Origin: Crambe crambe
Taxonomy: Eukaryota; Porifera; Demospongiae; Poecilosclerida; Crambeidae
Length of the DNA stretch: 64,000 nt
NCBI GenBank assembly: GCA_963924555.1
Contig: OZ004589.1
Span: 5,828,001 to 5,892,000 of the forward strand
Reading direction: 5' to 3'
Made by a program: the position numbers and the translations under genes. A model generated the notes under the pieces. The model had not been told where the DNA came from. It saw nothing but the letters and a program-made list of their open reading frames with translations, and made no database searches. Below, in pieces: positions 33,274 through 44,905 of this stretch (the stretch's first letter is position 1; every line of letters begins with the position of its first letter).

Positions 33274-34375
33274 CTATGGTTTTGTTTGAACTTGTAATTT
33301 TCATATCTTTCTTCCAGCACATCTGCCAAATCATGAAATCTATACTTCCCTGTGATAGTATCTAGTGTCCACATACAAAGAGATGATGACATAAAGTTAA
33401 CGGTTTAAAAGTCAACACTAATACTGGGACACTTATTTAATTACTCACCATCTAAAGCAACAGGCACAGCATATAGTGTTGTGATTACATGGTCTTTGGC
33501 ATCTTCCACTGGTTTTCCATAGGTTTTTATGGCATGTACCTGTGTGGCTAATATATGTAGGTAGTGCTAGATTAGGAAGCTTCGAAGACACTTAATTAGC
33601 CCCACCCACTAGCTACATGGGATTGTCTAGTGGGCAACTTGACAGTGGCGTATCTAGCGAGGTGCTCAGGGTGCTCGAGCACCCCCCTCAGCTGCTAGCT
33701 AGCTTTTTCAGTAGGCTCGCTTCTATAGTTATCTATCCTAAAGCTGATCATCTAGCAAGCAGTTTAATATTACACTCACAGAAAGAGCAGCATTGGGTCA
33801 GAGTTCAATAATCACATCGGTGAGGCGCATGCGCCCGGCACGTTTTACCCTAAATAATGCACATCTCGATCTAAAATTTCTGTGCTTCTTTATTCAGCCT
33901 GCACCTCACTTCTGATCCTGTACGCTGGTAAAGTAGGGTAGCTAATACTTAGGCCATCATCTGGGTATAATAAAGAGGATGTGGTTAATCAAAAGTGGGC
34001 GTGGTTCGAAAAAATTTCGCGCGCGCTTGCGCGCGCATTCTCTATCTAGCACCCTCCTAGCTCAAATTCTAGATACGCCACTGCTTGAGGTCACTAACCT
34101 ATAAGTTTCATCTTTGATTTGACGTGATTCAGGATTACTTTGGCTGGCTCTGCATTGTAGTCTGCAGGTATTGAGGGACAGCTAAAAGTATCACCGTTTT
34201 TCTCCAAACAGATCTGGAAAAGATTGACAGTCAATCTAGCTAGCTAACAGGTTCTGTTCTGTAGCTGATACTTGAAGCATGCAATGCTTACTTGGTAGTC
34301 TTTTGGTGAATAAGCGTCATTAGCTCGTCTCCTTCTCACCACCCCACAGGCCAGGGCTAAGCTGAGGCGTGACAT
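33274..34375 (-). CDS. Unknown four-exon gene (3' end lost or not found)
   Basis: Exons 34375-34292, 34213-34139, 33539-33449 and 33349-33274 join perfectly in phase. The protein starts MSRLSLALACGVVRRRR, continues DAYSPKDYQ, ICLEKNGDTFSCPSIP, VHAIKTYGKPVEDAKDH, VITTLYAVPVALDG and YRFHDLADVLEERYENYKF. The beginning could be a short signal-like segment followed by arginines. A decayed relative lies at 12500-14077, and there the next block reads LYCLDQWLRERH, so the full gene was longer. The family is not recognised. The open frame across four independent exons, with good donors (GTAAGC, GTAATC, GTGAGT, GTATTA), argues that it is or was a real gene. A hAT-like MITE sits in intron 2. Confidence 0.6.
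33643..34083. mobile_element. hAT-like MITE, 5-bp target duplication
   Basis: CAGTGGCGTATCTAG at the left is exactly inverted at the right (CTAGATACGCCACTG). CTTGA flanks it on both sides (33638-33642 and 34084-34088). Inside are GAGCACCCCC and GCGCGCGC tracts, no gene. Confidence 0.85.
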
Positions 34376-34399
34376 TGCTTGTAGATCCAGCCCCACCCA

Positions 34400-34815
34400 C
34401 TATCTTATTTCGCTTTGAAGCAATCACTCTTTTCGTGGCTAGGCCTTAGAAATTTAGGGCTCCAGAGGTTATGAAGTCCCCAGCCTTCCTACTTTTAGCT
34501 CAGATCAACGCTGCAACCCACCACCAGTGTCCAGAATAATGTGTCGCGCCCATTGAAGTAAAAGGTAATGATCGTCAAAGTTATGATCTTTAAAATGTCC
34601 TCATGTTTATTTGAGAGTAATATTCATGTCATAAGGTTTTTCAGTCTTTGGGTGGATTTCTTGCTTTGCTGATCTTCTAACACACTTCCATTCCCTTTTG
34701 CACACACCTAAACACAGTATGCTTATTGTCCAACCATGGCTACAGAGGTAGAGGACAGAGTTTTATTATTACATTGGCTTCCATACTCATGATTTCGTAT
34801 TGTACTTGGTTTCAG
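34400..34815. other. Spacer without recognisable gene
   Basis: Nothing supported; short unrelated open frames only. Confidence 0.5.
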
Positions 34816-34821
34816 TGCTTA

Positions 34822-35093
34822 CTGGAACCTCCAAACAATGGACACACACCAGCCTTTTGCCTTAGTAAAGAGGTTGTCTTCTTTTGGAGGTTATTTTGTA
34901 TTAACACCAAGATCATGGTATGGCAGATCAATGTACTAAAAAAAACAACACAAATTCATATGGCCAGAATGTCAGATTGGCTCATAAGTTAGGGTGGTGC
35001 ATTAAATAGAAAGGTACTTCATTTTGTTGAGAAGTTTGTTTATCCTCTTTCGGAGTGTCCTTTAATTATCGGAGGTGCCACCATATTATGTAG
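34822..35093. mobile_element. pogo/Tigger-like MITE, longest copy
   Basis: CTGGAACCTCCAAACAATGG at the left and CGGAGGTGCCACCA at the right, flanked by TA; about 272 bp. Longer internal sequence than the copies at 10369 and 14077. Confidence 0.7.
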
Positions 35094-35324
35094 TTATCAG
35101 CAGAGAACCACAAAATCAAAGGTACACTTCTCACTAGGTCCACAAGGTCTACACTCCCTCATCCCCTCCCCAGTGAGTGGTTCAATGAAATCGAGTAATT
35201 TTTACTCCAGGCTGATTGAACATCGGAGAGATAGCCAGTTTGATTTACACCTTTAAAATTTCCAGCTGGGTGGACTGGTGGCATGGCACATTGGATGGAT
35301 ATTCATATGGATTAACACCATACA

Positions 35325-35405
35325 TCACTGGTGGGACTTGATCTCACAGTCTCCCGCTTACAAGCCCAGAGTGCAAACCACTCACTGCCAGTGACTCTAC
35401 ACATG
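35325..35405 (-). repeat. tRNA-derived SINE-like head
   Basis: On the minus strand a 7-bp outer stem (TCACTGG...CCAGTGA) encloses A-box-like AGTGAGTGGTTTGCACTC and B-box-like GAGATCAAGTCCC. The anticodon stem does not pair, so it is not a functional tRNA. It is probably a SINE or a decayed tRNA copy. Confidence 0.5.
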
Positions 35406-35849
35406 CATGCATACATACATACATTAGGGGTGGTTGTGCATAATTTTACCGAGCAACAGCAAGTGTTTTTGCATAGAGCCATGTGCAGAAGGAGGGGATA
35501 AATTGAAGACTGCTGATCATATCTACAGCAATAGAAGGCCAAGACTTAAAATCTCTGGTTTTTCATTTCGAGGGGTTTGACTAAACTTGAGTCTTGAAAT
35601 AATATGTCTTCTGATGTTGTGGAGAGGAGAAGGCCATCAGGCCTGAACCACATACAAAGGAGTAAAGTCAGTAAGTTCTTTATTCCCTTCTTTTCCTGTC
35701 CTGGCCGGATGCAACGATCTCATGCAACGTCCCTTTACCCAACCTTGCAGAAATGGGTGTGGCAGCTTGTTTATGCTGTTGAGGGTGTGTTTATGAGCTG
35801 ATTACTAAGGCTCTAGCGATTGATTTTTTTCGGGGCTGAAGCCTTAAAA

Positions 35850-36174
35850 ATGGCTGAAACAACGACTCTGATAAATTGTACGGGACACCTGGAAACAGCA
35901 ATGCAGTCAGACAGGGAACTCGCGCATTTTCTCAATAGGGAAGGATTCATCACTGATGAGGTCTATACGGAAGTCAGCAGAGCAACATCAATGCAGACTC
36001 CACTTGAAAAGGCTGGTACACTCGTAGCTTGCATAAAAGATAAAGTCAAGCTCAACCCCAAGAGGTACCACACACTAGTGTGTCATCTCCGTCAAAACAA
36101 AAGGAAATATGAAGATATCGTGAGCATTCTTGATGAGGAGTACAAAAGAGTCAGTGATAGCCAAGATGATCATG
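35850..36174 (+). CDS. CARD-like death-fold exon
   Basis: Start Met (MAETTTLINCTGHLETAMQS) to a donor GTAAGA at 36175, ending in phase 1, so more exons follow. About 108 residues form one all-helical domain. DRELAHFLNREGFITDEVY and TPLEKAGTLVACIKDKVKL lead into PKRYHTLVCHLRQ and YEDIVSILDEEY. This is the pattern of CARD domains as seen in sponge and cnidarian NLR-like proteins. CARDs pair with CARDs in caspase and inflammasome-like complexes. A possible 5' exon at 35604-35669 (MSSDVVERRRPSG before GTAAGT) may precede it. Downstream exons were not found; a MULE-like element begins at 36343. Confidence 0.6.
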
Positions 36175-36342
36175 GTAAGAATATGTCTCAAGTGGATGTA
36201 TGATAGATAAAGGAATTTGCAGAGATCATACACATATTGCCGACATTATTATTTGAGATCATTTTTAACCTTATGGAGCCTGATAGTGATGATGACAATA
36301 ATAATTTCAAAAGGCTTAGTATAAGATACCATAATTCTACCC

Positions 36343-37337
36343 TAGCCTCGAACCCAGCCTCTCTTTTCCTTTTCTTGGGGGCGGGGGAAAAAGAGAGCCG
36401 GCCTGGTATCCACTGTTTGCGCATGCGCCAGTATCACTCGGATATTTTCGCTACGCGATCGTCATAATTAATGGGCGTGGTTGCACAACTAGTACAATGC
36501 TGCATAGTTTTACTCGTGCTCCTTTGCTGCTGCTCTTCGTTTCTCCTTGGAAAAACTTGGCAGAAGGAACAACACACACTGCTATCAAGGCAGTCTACGA
36601 TGGGAAGGATGTTTCTGTTTGTCTACCAAACTGGTTATAGTTCTAGCTACCAGACTCCCCTTCATAATGATGCTGGTGAAAGCGTAGTGCAGTACTGGTT
36701 GTCTCTCCACTAAAGTCTATTCGCGTTCACCTTGCCTCCGGAAGTAGCTGTGGTATAGTAAGCGATTTTTTAATTTGGGAATGGTTTCTGGGGTCAAAGG
36801 TCGGCCACGTGTCACCAAGTCGCGCATGCTCAAAAAACTTAGAAAATCTCTGATGCCGGATTCCTGTAACTTTGTCTTGAAGTCTAGTAACCTCAGCATT
36901 GACTTCTCGGCACCTCCTTTATCTGTTCATGGTCTCAAAAGCCTTCTGTTTGTAGGTGAAGCTTGGAACTTGATTAGCATGGCTAGAGTTGTGACCTTTG
37001 ACCTGTTGCTAAAATTCTGACACCATCAAGTTCCAAGCTTCACCTGCAAACAGAAGGCTTTTGAGACCATGAACAAATAAAGGAGGTGCCGAAAAGTCAA
37101 TGCTGAGCTTAATAGACTTCAAAACAAAAGTTGCTGGAATCTGGCATCAGAGATTTTCGAAGTTTTTTGAGCATGCGCGACCTGATGACCTTTAACCCCA
37201 GAAACCATTCCCAAATTAAAAAATCGCATGCATGAGATCTTCTGGCCGGACGTCATCGCATGCGTGTTTATTAATTATATGATTCAAAAATTGGCGCATG
37301 TGCAAACAGTGGATACCAGGCCCCCATGCCCATCCCC

Positions 37338-37368
<31 letters not shown>

Positions 37369-37397
37369 AAGGAAAAAAGAGGCTGGGTTTAAGGCTA
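36343..37397. mobile_element. MULE-like element, 10-bp target duplication, with nested palindrome
   Basis: Ends TAGCCTCGAACCCAGCCTCT and its near inverse, with about 100 bp of inverted homology that includes CCTGGTATCCACTGTTTGC. AATTCTACCC flanks it at 36333-36342 and 37398-37407. A long C-run then A-run (37328-37370) lies in the right arm. A 466-bp palindrome is nested inside. Confidence 0.8.
36762..37227. repeat. Long palindrome nested in the MULE-like element
   Basis: GCGATTTTTTAATTTGGGAA then TGGTTTCTGGGG at the left is inverted at the right; arms are about 205 bp with a ~45-nt centre. Open frames here are shadows of the arms. Confidence 0.85.
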
Positions 37398-37595
37398 AAT
37401 TCTACCCATGCACACTATGACATTGTGACATTAATCTAGGCTATGGTTTTTCGAAGATGCTAACCTAGCAATGATTAACCCTCAGCACGCATCGCGAGAG
37501 GATTACAGTAAGGTAGGCGGGGTATCTCCGGACATGGAACTTCACAAGAGTAAGTACTGAAATAATAACGCTTGAGGCCTTGATAGATGGAGAGT

Positions 37596-37853
37596 TCAGC
37601 TTCTTTTTGAACTTTGCTGCTTGATCATAGCTGCTTCCATTCCAAAGTTATCCTTCCCAATTGAAAGTTCGTCCGGAGTTAACCCCTGCCTACCTTTATA
37701 GTCTGTACATCCACCACACTGCCAGTAGCGATCAAAACGCTTCAATTCAGCCATAATGATGTCTAGACGATACTCTCCAGTATTTAAATTGAGCCGATCT
37801 TTGGATAAAGGCTTTATTCCAAAATATAATGCACACTCCAGACTGCCGACCAT
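37596..37853 (-). CDS. Possible small ORF or exon, unknown
   Basis: 85 residues, with CALYFGIKPLSKDRLNLNTG and DRYWQCGGCTDYKGRQG (a CxxC pair). The composition is protein-like, but there are no flanking splice partners and no recognised family. Confidence 0.25.
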   Translation of the reverse strand: MVGSLECALYFGIKPLSKDRLNLNTGEYRLDIIMAELKRFDRYWQCGGCTDYKGRQGLTPDELSIGKDNFGMEAAMIKQQSSKRS

Positions 37854-38026
37854 TACCTACTCTATTAGGCTGTGTGAGGCTACAAGGTAAGCTGATCTGG
37901 TGTAGAGCAACATAGAATATAATTAGCTAGAGTATCAGCCTACGACCGTGTTGCTCATGACAATATGTAGCCATTAGCTACCTCAGATTTCTCCAGGCAT
38001 GTGGACTCTGTAATAGAAACATAGCT

Positions 38027-38431
38027 TAGTCTCACGCGGGCCAGACTCACACGCAGAAGAGAGAGTCTGGTCAAACTTATGCACAGAACACGTAGTTGTA
38101 GGTACATGAGCGCGCGCGCGTAGTCTTTACTTGGTGAGCAGATAATTGCTGCCTCTTTATAATTATCTAGATGCATGCAATCAATAGCGATTGTCCCTTC
38201 ATGAATTTGTATTATTTTTAGAATTGAATAGCCAAGCCTATGTCCACCTCTTGAATAGCTTCAGGAAATCTTGAGCCATCTTTTTACTTGCACTATTTCG
38301 ACATAGTCATGACGTACTGTGACGCGATTTTTTGTGCGCGGTACGTGCTGCTGCTTACTCAGCAGAACAAAGTTGGTATAGGAGTTGGACCAGACTCTTC
38401 TGTGTGTGAAAGTCTGGCCCGCGTGAGACTA
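38027..38431. mobile_element. AGTCT-ended MITE with ~45-bp inverted ends
   Basis: TAGTCTCACGCGGGCCAGAC at 38027 is repeated inverted at 38412-38431. The flanks AACATAGCT and ATGCTAGCT match at 6 of 9 positions, a possible decayed 9-bp duplication. Confidence 0.7.
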
Positions 38432-41400
38432 ATGCTAGCTAGCTAGCTCAACTGCATGATACTTTTAAATAGCTACCACCTGCTCATCAGTTATCTGCTC
38501 AATATCTGTAATAATTAAGCATTTTCAGTGTGTGCTGAGGGATAGCACTTCAGTGCTTTTCATTGATGCAGTATTTGGTAAGGGTCGTCACTATTGCTCC
38601 ATACAATTGTAGCCTAACCCCCTCATCCCCATAGAACACATTTTAATATAAAATAAAAGTTGTGAAAAAGGTTTGAATTCTGGACAACACAAATCAGTTC
38701 TGGCTGTGGACTCATAGTCGATTAATGCTACAGTCTGAATTCCTTAATAACAGCAAAGCTCTCAGATCCTGTACATGACATTGAACATCAATCACTGTCC
38801 ACTGCAAAGCTTGGCAGCAGAAATTGGAGGCTTAATGCCAAATATAGCAAAGCCGTAATACAGTAAATTTGAAATGAGCAATCAAAAACACGTTTTACAT
38901 GGGGAGGGTAGGCCTATTCAAGTTCCTAACTTTGTCAGTTTTGTGTACATTCAGAACAGGGACAGACTTTAGGACAAACTAACAACGATTATACAACAGT
39001 TACTAGTCTGGCGTAGTCTCTGCTACACCAGACTACATGGCCTATTTTTTAAAATTTACCCTTAGTTCTATACTCACTTTCTTACTCTTCCATATGAACT
39101 TTGTTTGAAGAAAATCCATCCAGTAGATCCTAAGATACGAGCAATAGATTAGCCATATGACCTTTGACCTACTTTGGAAAAGTGGTAAAAGATATTAAAA
39201 ATTTCCTGTACAATTTCAGTTGTAAAATGTTATGTATCTCTCCTACTGGTATCGGATAAAATTTAGGAAAGAGCGCTTAATTTATAGTTTCATAGTTTTT
39301 TTAAAAAAATAGCCCAGAATCACTAGTATTATGCCTATAGCACTTCCGGTCGGCGATTTTAGACAAAGGAGGGTCTCACTCACCTGGGGATCAGATAAAA
39401 AAAATGCATGCACATAATAATTGCCACGCCCATGCATTTTTGGCAAAGACTTCACATTGGCGCTGCAGTATGTCAGGTTTGTCTTTGATATCAGTAGGCC
39501 TTGGGAGGGAAGGTTAGGCTAGCTTGGCTAATTTTCCTGTGAGTAGCTCGCTGGTCACCCCCACCCCCTAATATTTATGTGCATACTATGGTAGTATCAG
39601 ACTAGTCTCGTGCACCCACTATAAAAAGAGGCTCTATTTTATTGCCGCACTAGAAACAAAATCAGATATGGGTGAATTAGAAAAAGTAGTAGCAGAAAAA
39701 GACATTCACTTTGTGTTGCAGGATATGTATGACTAAAATGAGTAGCATAGCAGCGGTGGGTGGTGTTATGACAGACCAGCCTAGTGTGCAATTCTGAAAT
39801 TCTTAATCTGTTCTAGTTAAGATTGTGACTATATAATTTTACTAATAAGTACAACCAACCCTCTTTTCTGTCTCAGTTGATGAAGCGTCATCAGTCACAG
39901 TCTTTGCCATTAGGCTGATTGGTAGAGACAGTAGTCCCTAGGGGAGTGAACTTAGTTATTCTTTATGGGCTCCCCGGATTGGAATCATCTCTCTAGCAAT
40001 GATAGTGATGATGACAATAATAATTTCAGAAAACTAGTATAAAATTAGTTTGGTGGGAGGCAGTGATGTCCGTATATGCAGTCATTTTGTATCCACCTCA
40101 CTCTTTTTCACTTTTGTTGCACATATCACTCTTTAGGCCTAGCTAGCCAGATCGAGGTCTCTCTTTTTCAGGACACCTTAGAAGGAAGGCTGGCTGCTAC
40201 AGCGAGTTTTACCCATCCAGTCACATCCCCAATAGTCGAATGGAGGGGAAGACATAGACATCGGGGGGTTTGGCCCAGGAAATCGAGCCCTCCCTGCTCG
40301 CCCTGCTCATAGTTGCCCGGATTAACATAAACAATTAGTTTAAAAATTATTTCTATCTATTTTAAGCAACAATAATGATGCAATCTCTACGTAGCCCCCC
40401 CCCCCCCCCCCCCCCCCCCGCAGTGTATTTTAAGCTAGCTTTGGGAGAGAAAAAAGTGGTGGTAGCTTGCTTCAGGAGTGGATGAGATGTCCAGAAGCTC
40501 GATAAACTTCACGTGGATGTTGTTTGACACTGGCTTACTGCATGCTGACTTGACTCTGCTGGTAAATAGTATCACTATCATTTTACTAGAGTACTAAATT
40601 TCTTTGGTATTATATACAAAATGATGAGTTAAGAGAGAGGAACAGATGACAACATTGAAAATTTTTTTTACTAGCCCACCACCTTAAACTCAATAATGAC
40701 TATGTGCAACTAATGAACTTCAAAGAACCAAACGTGCAACAATGAACATTCAACCAACTCTATGGCTAGTGAACAAAAATAGATTTAGCATAACTTGTTT
40801 TTTTTCACTAAAATCACAATTTTTCCACTCTTTATTAGTTGGGTGGGTTGATGGGGGCATTTATGTAACAGCTATTTATAGTCAACCACAGGGGTAACTC
40901 CATAATCATATTCATCAAATGCCTACATCCCCACCTCTGGCTCCTCTTTGGCACTTATGTTAGTGGAAACATTCATGGTTGTTGGCCAAAGCCACTACAC
41001 CCACCATTTGATTTGAAGTGTAGAAGTTTGGGTTGTTGTGGATAATCCTCAAAACATTAAAGTTCAAGTGCCACTGATGTTACAGGTTCCATTAGTGGCC
41101 GCCCATACTTGCACAACATCTCAATGTGTAATGCTCAGATTTTGGTCTATAATTATAGCTATAAAAAGAAATTGTGGTACATAGCTTCTTGTTGTTGGAA
41201 AATATCTTGCTTTTATATAATAGCCCTAGTATCCATGGTTCCATTCCACCATTCCCTATGCTTGCATGTATCTGGTGAGCCATTATATTTTATTTATCTA
41301 TCCAAATTCCTGCAGGGAACGCAGAACAGCATCCACAATCTCCATGCCAAGATAAGTAAGCATATTACACCTACAGTACTACTAATGGCCAATTAGCTAT

Positions 41401-41750
41401 TGCCAGATCTTATTTTATGGTCAAGATAGCTAGCTATACAGCTGAACCTCTGTCTGCTGGCTGTAGATGATAAGCTACAGTGGCACAATAATATCTAGTG
41501 CAGAGGCACCCACAGCATATACGTACACACAGTACGCACATGCGTACCAAGAAAGCTAGCTGAATATATATAAATAGCTAGCTCTAGCATGCGCCTCATG
41601 CTAGCTGCACCTGTGCATTCACCTGACAGCTGCAGATGATGTACTTTTGTAGGCATTGCTAGCTGTACAAGCTAGCTACATTTTTCTGGCATGAATATAA
41701 CAAGTTATTTTTCAAGACCAGTCATTCTGTACGTAGTTCTGCTGCTATAT
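38432..41750. other. Gene-poor spacer
   Basis: No supported exon. Holds an AGTCTGGCGTAG foldback near 39004-39036, a TGATAGTGATGATGACAATA segment near 40003 that also occurs at 36280, a run of about 24 C at 40397-40420, and AT/AGCT-rich sequence to 41600. Confidence 0.5.
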
Positions 41751-41756
41751 GTGATA

Positions 41757-42033
41757 GATTGAAAGAAAAATTGCTTAAGGCAAGATTTGTGCCTAGCAAG
41801 ACATGGGTAGCTCCAAAGAGGCAATGTGGCCAAAAAACCGAAGTGTTTCTGCTGATTTCTTTAATCCAGATCTATATCCATGCATTCGCTGCAGTGTTGC
41901 AAAAGATGGTCTTTACTGTATTGCATGCATTTTATTTGGCTCTCAATTGAGTAATTATGCAAGGCAGCTTATCTCTAAGCATCAAAAGACCAGTGATCAT
42001 AAGCTAGCACAGCAAAGAAGTGTTGATTTGTAA
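41757..42033 (+). pseudogene. hAT-type transposase zinc-finger fragment
   Basis: One frame reads ARFVPSKTWVAPKRQ and a second, one base off, reads SADFFNPDLYPCIRC and KDGLYCIACILFG, ending in a short helical tail and stop. The C-x2-C...C-x2-C layout with KDGLYC matches the TTF/BED-like N-terminal finger of hAT/ZMYM1-type transposases. The frame changes once near 41830. No catalytic part follows, so it is a remnant. Confidence 0.5.
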
Positions 42034-42059
42034 TAAAGAAGCAGTGGAATAGGAGTAGG

Positions 42060-42420
42060 AATAGGGGGCCAGGTGGGCCACTGCCCCCCCTCCCCCCCAA
42101 TAATAATATGAACAGAGTATATTGAAAGTAAAAATAGCACCAAGGACCAAGCACCACCTGTGTTAAACATTGCACACGCTTACGTGGATTATTGCGTGCA
42201 AAATGACCGTGAAGACACGCCTGGTAGCGCCGGATTACGCGTTATTTTGGCCACTTTTCCCGCGGATTCACGTTAATGAAATCGCGCAAAAAAACCATGC
42301 AGCAAATTCATTGTAAAGCCCGCAAGGGATACATACAGAGAGAAAATAATGTGAAATAACCAGGCTCATGATGTGACATGATAGCTACAATAATAACTTG
42401 CTAAAGAGTTATGTGCAATA
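42060..42420. other. Spacer with CG-rich GCGGATTACG words
   Basis: A block containing GCCGGATTACGCGTTATTTT and CACGTTAATG words also occurs at 56550-56640, and more loosely at 60-170. It looks like a dispersed repeat; no gene seen. Confidence 0.5.
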
Positions 42421-42459
42421 TTGCTCTGAGTGATAGTGCCTTTTCAAAAGTTTTCTCAC

Positions 42460-42958
42460 AAGGGGTTATGAGAAGGTGCAGCAGGTGCTTGAGTTCGCAG
42501 CCAAGGTGAACTTTGGCAATGATCTGCAGGAAGGTTGCTCCTGCCGTACTTGTGGCCGCAAGCAGGGCAGGCAAAATCATCTGTGAACACTGGGATGGTG
42601 ATAACATGAAGGACTGTGGCAATTGCCCTGGTGCCTCGAATACCTTGCTCCCTGGCCTCGTCCCATAGTCTCATCCAGTTAATATCACGGGAGAGAGCAG
42701 CAAGGTTCTCACGTGAAGATACTAGGGACCAAATGTAGTCACGATCAGCAGCCTGGAGTTTGTCTTTGACTGCTCTCAGGGTAAGATGATTTTCAGAATT
42801 CTCTTTTTGCTGCAAATAACTTTTGTCAGATTGGTCTTATAAACCTGCTCCAGGAACTTGCACTGCTGAATCACTAGTGGCTCAGAATCTTTCTCCCTCA
42901 GACAGTTGAATACCTTCACACTGATGGACACTTTTTTGGGATGGAGGAGATGCAACAT
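42460..42958 (-). pseudogene. Fragment of an unknown cysteine-finger gene
   Basis: Minus-strand frames read LTLRAVKDKLQAADRDYIWS, DINWMRLWDEAREQG and VFTDDFACPACGHKYGRS. The LWD...CPACG layout is typical of a repeated sponge/cnidarian gene family of unknown role that is often transposon-linked. An upstream piece (VSISVKVFNCLREKD) is in another frame, either a separate exon or a frameshift. Its function is not known to me. Confidence 0.35.
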
Positions 42959-43569
42959 AGGTGGATATAAATGCGCAAGTTAATAATTATGCATATTAAA
43001 TAACAACGCAAGATTATAAGCAAGGTGCACGTGATGCAAAGTACACATGGCATCAACAGGTAAGCTTTTTTTATGTAAGCAGACTAGCTAATCTTGCTTT
43101 ATAATTAGGTACTTACTACTAGCTAACTATAAAGTTAATTATAGCTATAATGGCTATAGCTATAGCAGGGAGAAGGTGCTTCTCATACCCTGGCATACAG
43201 TCTAGTACTGGTTGATGTGAGGCAGTCTGTTAGGGCTCTTTGTGACAGGCTGTCTGATTGTATGTTGGGCTTTGTGGTCATGTGACTGTGACTGTAGGTT
43301 GGGCTTTGTAGTCGTGTGGCTGGCAGTCTGATATAATTATTATGTTGGGCTTTGCCCATTCCAAATTCTACCAGCTATGATATTTTCTACTCATTTATAG
43401 GATCCTCAAAAGAGTTGATTAAAAGGGAAACACTATAGGGCACCTAAGCAACTGCTGCTCCATTAATAGCTGAGGTAATTTTTTTGCCTCTTTGAGGTGC
43501 TTGCTTGAAAAGCAGGTATGCTTGGGGGATCTTCTAAGCTATCATGAAGATTAGAAGAAATCATTCGGG

Positions 43570-43940
43570 CCCAAAGGTGTAACTTAGGATTGCTGAGTGC
43601 TTCTCTTTTAATTTACTGAAAATGTCATCAACTTCTTCTTCCCTCTCCCTATGCTTTAAGCTTGATACTGAAGAGTCATCCCTTTTTCTCTTGCTTATAC
43701 ATACTTTCATCCTGCCTTCCATCACACCAAATTGTTATATCACCACTGGGATACTTGCTATACATGACTTTTAGGTCTTCTTCAATAGCAATAAACATTT
43801 TGGCATGCTTTCGACCTTCAAAGTAACCAACGTTAAAGGTCATTGAATTTAGCACTTGCTCCTTCAATTCTCCTATCAGTTTTGCATGTAGCATCACAAC
43901 TGACTCAAATTTAGAATGGAATTTGTGTAACTGTCTGAAA
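43570..43940 (-). pseudogene. Fragment of a WCDGR-motif transposon-type gene
   Basis: After an acceptor (TTTTCAG near 43940) the minus frame reads LHKFHSKFESVVMLHAKLIG, NVGYFEGRKHAKMFI and DITIWCDGRQDE. A frame one base off continues KRKRDDSSVSSLKHR and EEEVDDIFSKLKEKHS. I recognise this layout from N-terminal parts of repeated proteins in cnidarians and sponges. The frame change is near 43690. The cysteine-rich exon at 44690-44905 may belong to the same kind of gene, but it lies inside a separate mobile element. Confidence 0.45.
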
Positions 43941-44689
43941 ATTATATCATGCACTCTTTTTAGTTGGATTAATAATCTTCACCTTGTAAGTGAAGAACTC
44001 CTAAGAAATTCAGTTACATACCATAAATAAAACTACAACAGAATCATTACTACTCTTACTTGGACAGGAATTGACCTAGGAAGCACTTATAGAGTAACCA
44101 CACTGTTAGGAGCCCGAGAAGAATTGCACATCCTGCTGAAATTTGGTATAGCTAGCTAAGCAGTATTTACTGAGCATGTGTGCAATTCACATTGATGTTG
44201 GAGGTTCCACCAACGACGTCGTACAAACGCAAGGAAAACTAACAGTTTTTTCTAGCTTCAACTAGTTACCACACAACTCAAGTGGAAAAAACTGGCATGG
44301 ATCAAAAAACTAATTAATCACTAGCATGACATGGCACAAAAAATTGTGAACTCAGGGGTGATGACGTGGCACAAAAATTGTAAACTAAGATGTGATGATT
44401 GAATGTAGTTAGGAGCCTCTGGGTCCATGGAGGAGGTCCCTGACAAAGCCCTGTACCGAGCTATTTGCAACATCCATTTAACTTATGGCACATGTAGTCT
44501 GATGTTGCCGACCCTTTACCTTCCTTTTGGGTGGGGGAAGGGAAAGGGTCTGGTGTCGTTAGCATCAAAGACTTGTGCTGGTGCAACAATAGCTGCGCCC
44601 CAATCAGATTGCAGTATTGCTGATTATAGCATTCCAGGCACGTGGCAAGGGGAAGTGAATAAAAGCGGTTGAAAACTTTGCGTGAATCA

Positions 44690-44905
44690 ACCGTGGCCTA
44701 GTTTGAGACTGTAGCGTCTAGCTAAAGCATCCAGGCAGGGAGTAAGAACTATCAAGCCAGAACAGTTGCAGGTCATGGCAGGAATATTGGAGCGCGATGT
44801 CTTTGCTGTCACTTGCTCTGAAGTATTACCGCTTCCTCCAAGAACTCGTCTGTCCTTCTTTACAGCTGATTTGCCACAAGCCAGGCACAAGTCTGAAGTA
44901 GCCAT
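44690..44905 (-). CDS. Cysteine-finger exon captured in the MULE-like element
   Basis: From Met 44905: MATSDLCLACGKSAVKKDRR, then NIPAMTCNCSGLIVLTPC. CxxC near the start, a DRR basic stretch and two later cysteines resemble the N-terminal zinc-binding module of repeated cnidarian/sponge transposon-type proteins. The frame is open back to 45028. No transposase is present in the element, so this is cargo rather than machinery; whether it is expressed is unknown. Confidence 0.45.

Noticed and set aside
35325-35405. Functional tRNA-Thr gene
   Set aside because: The outer stem pairs, but the anticodon stem fails; more like a SINE head.
36471-37020. Open frames within the palindrome region
   Set aside because: Shadows of inverted arms; no domain.
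38432-41750. Scattered 60-95-residue open frames
   Set aside because: No domain, no consistent splice phases, composition of AT-rich spacer.
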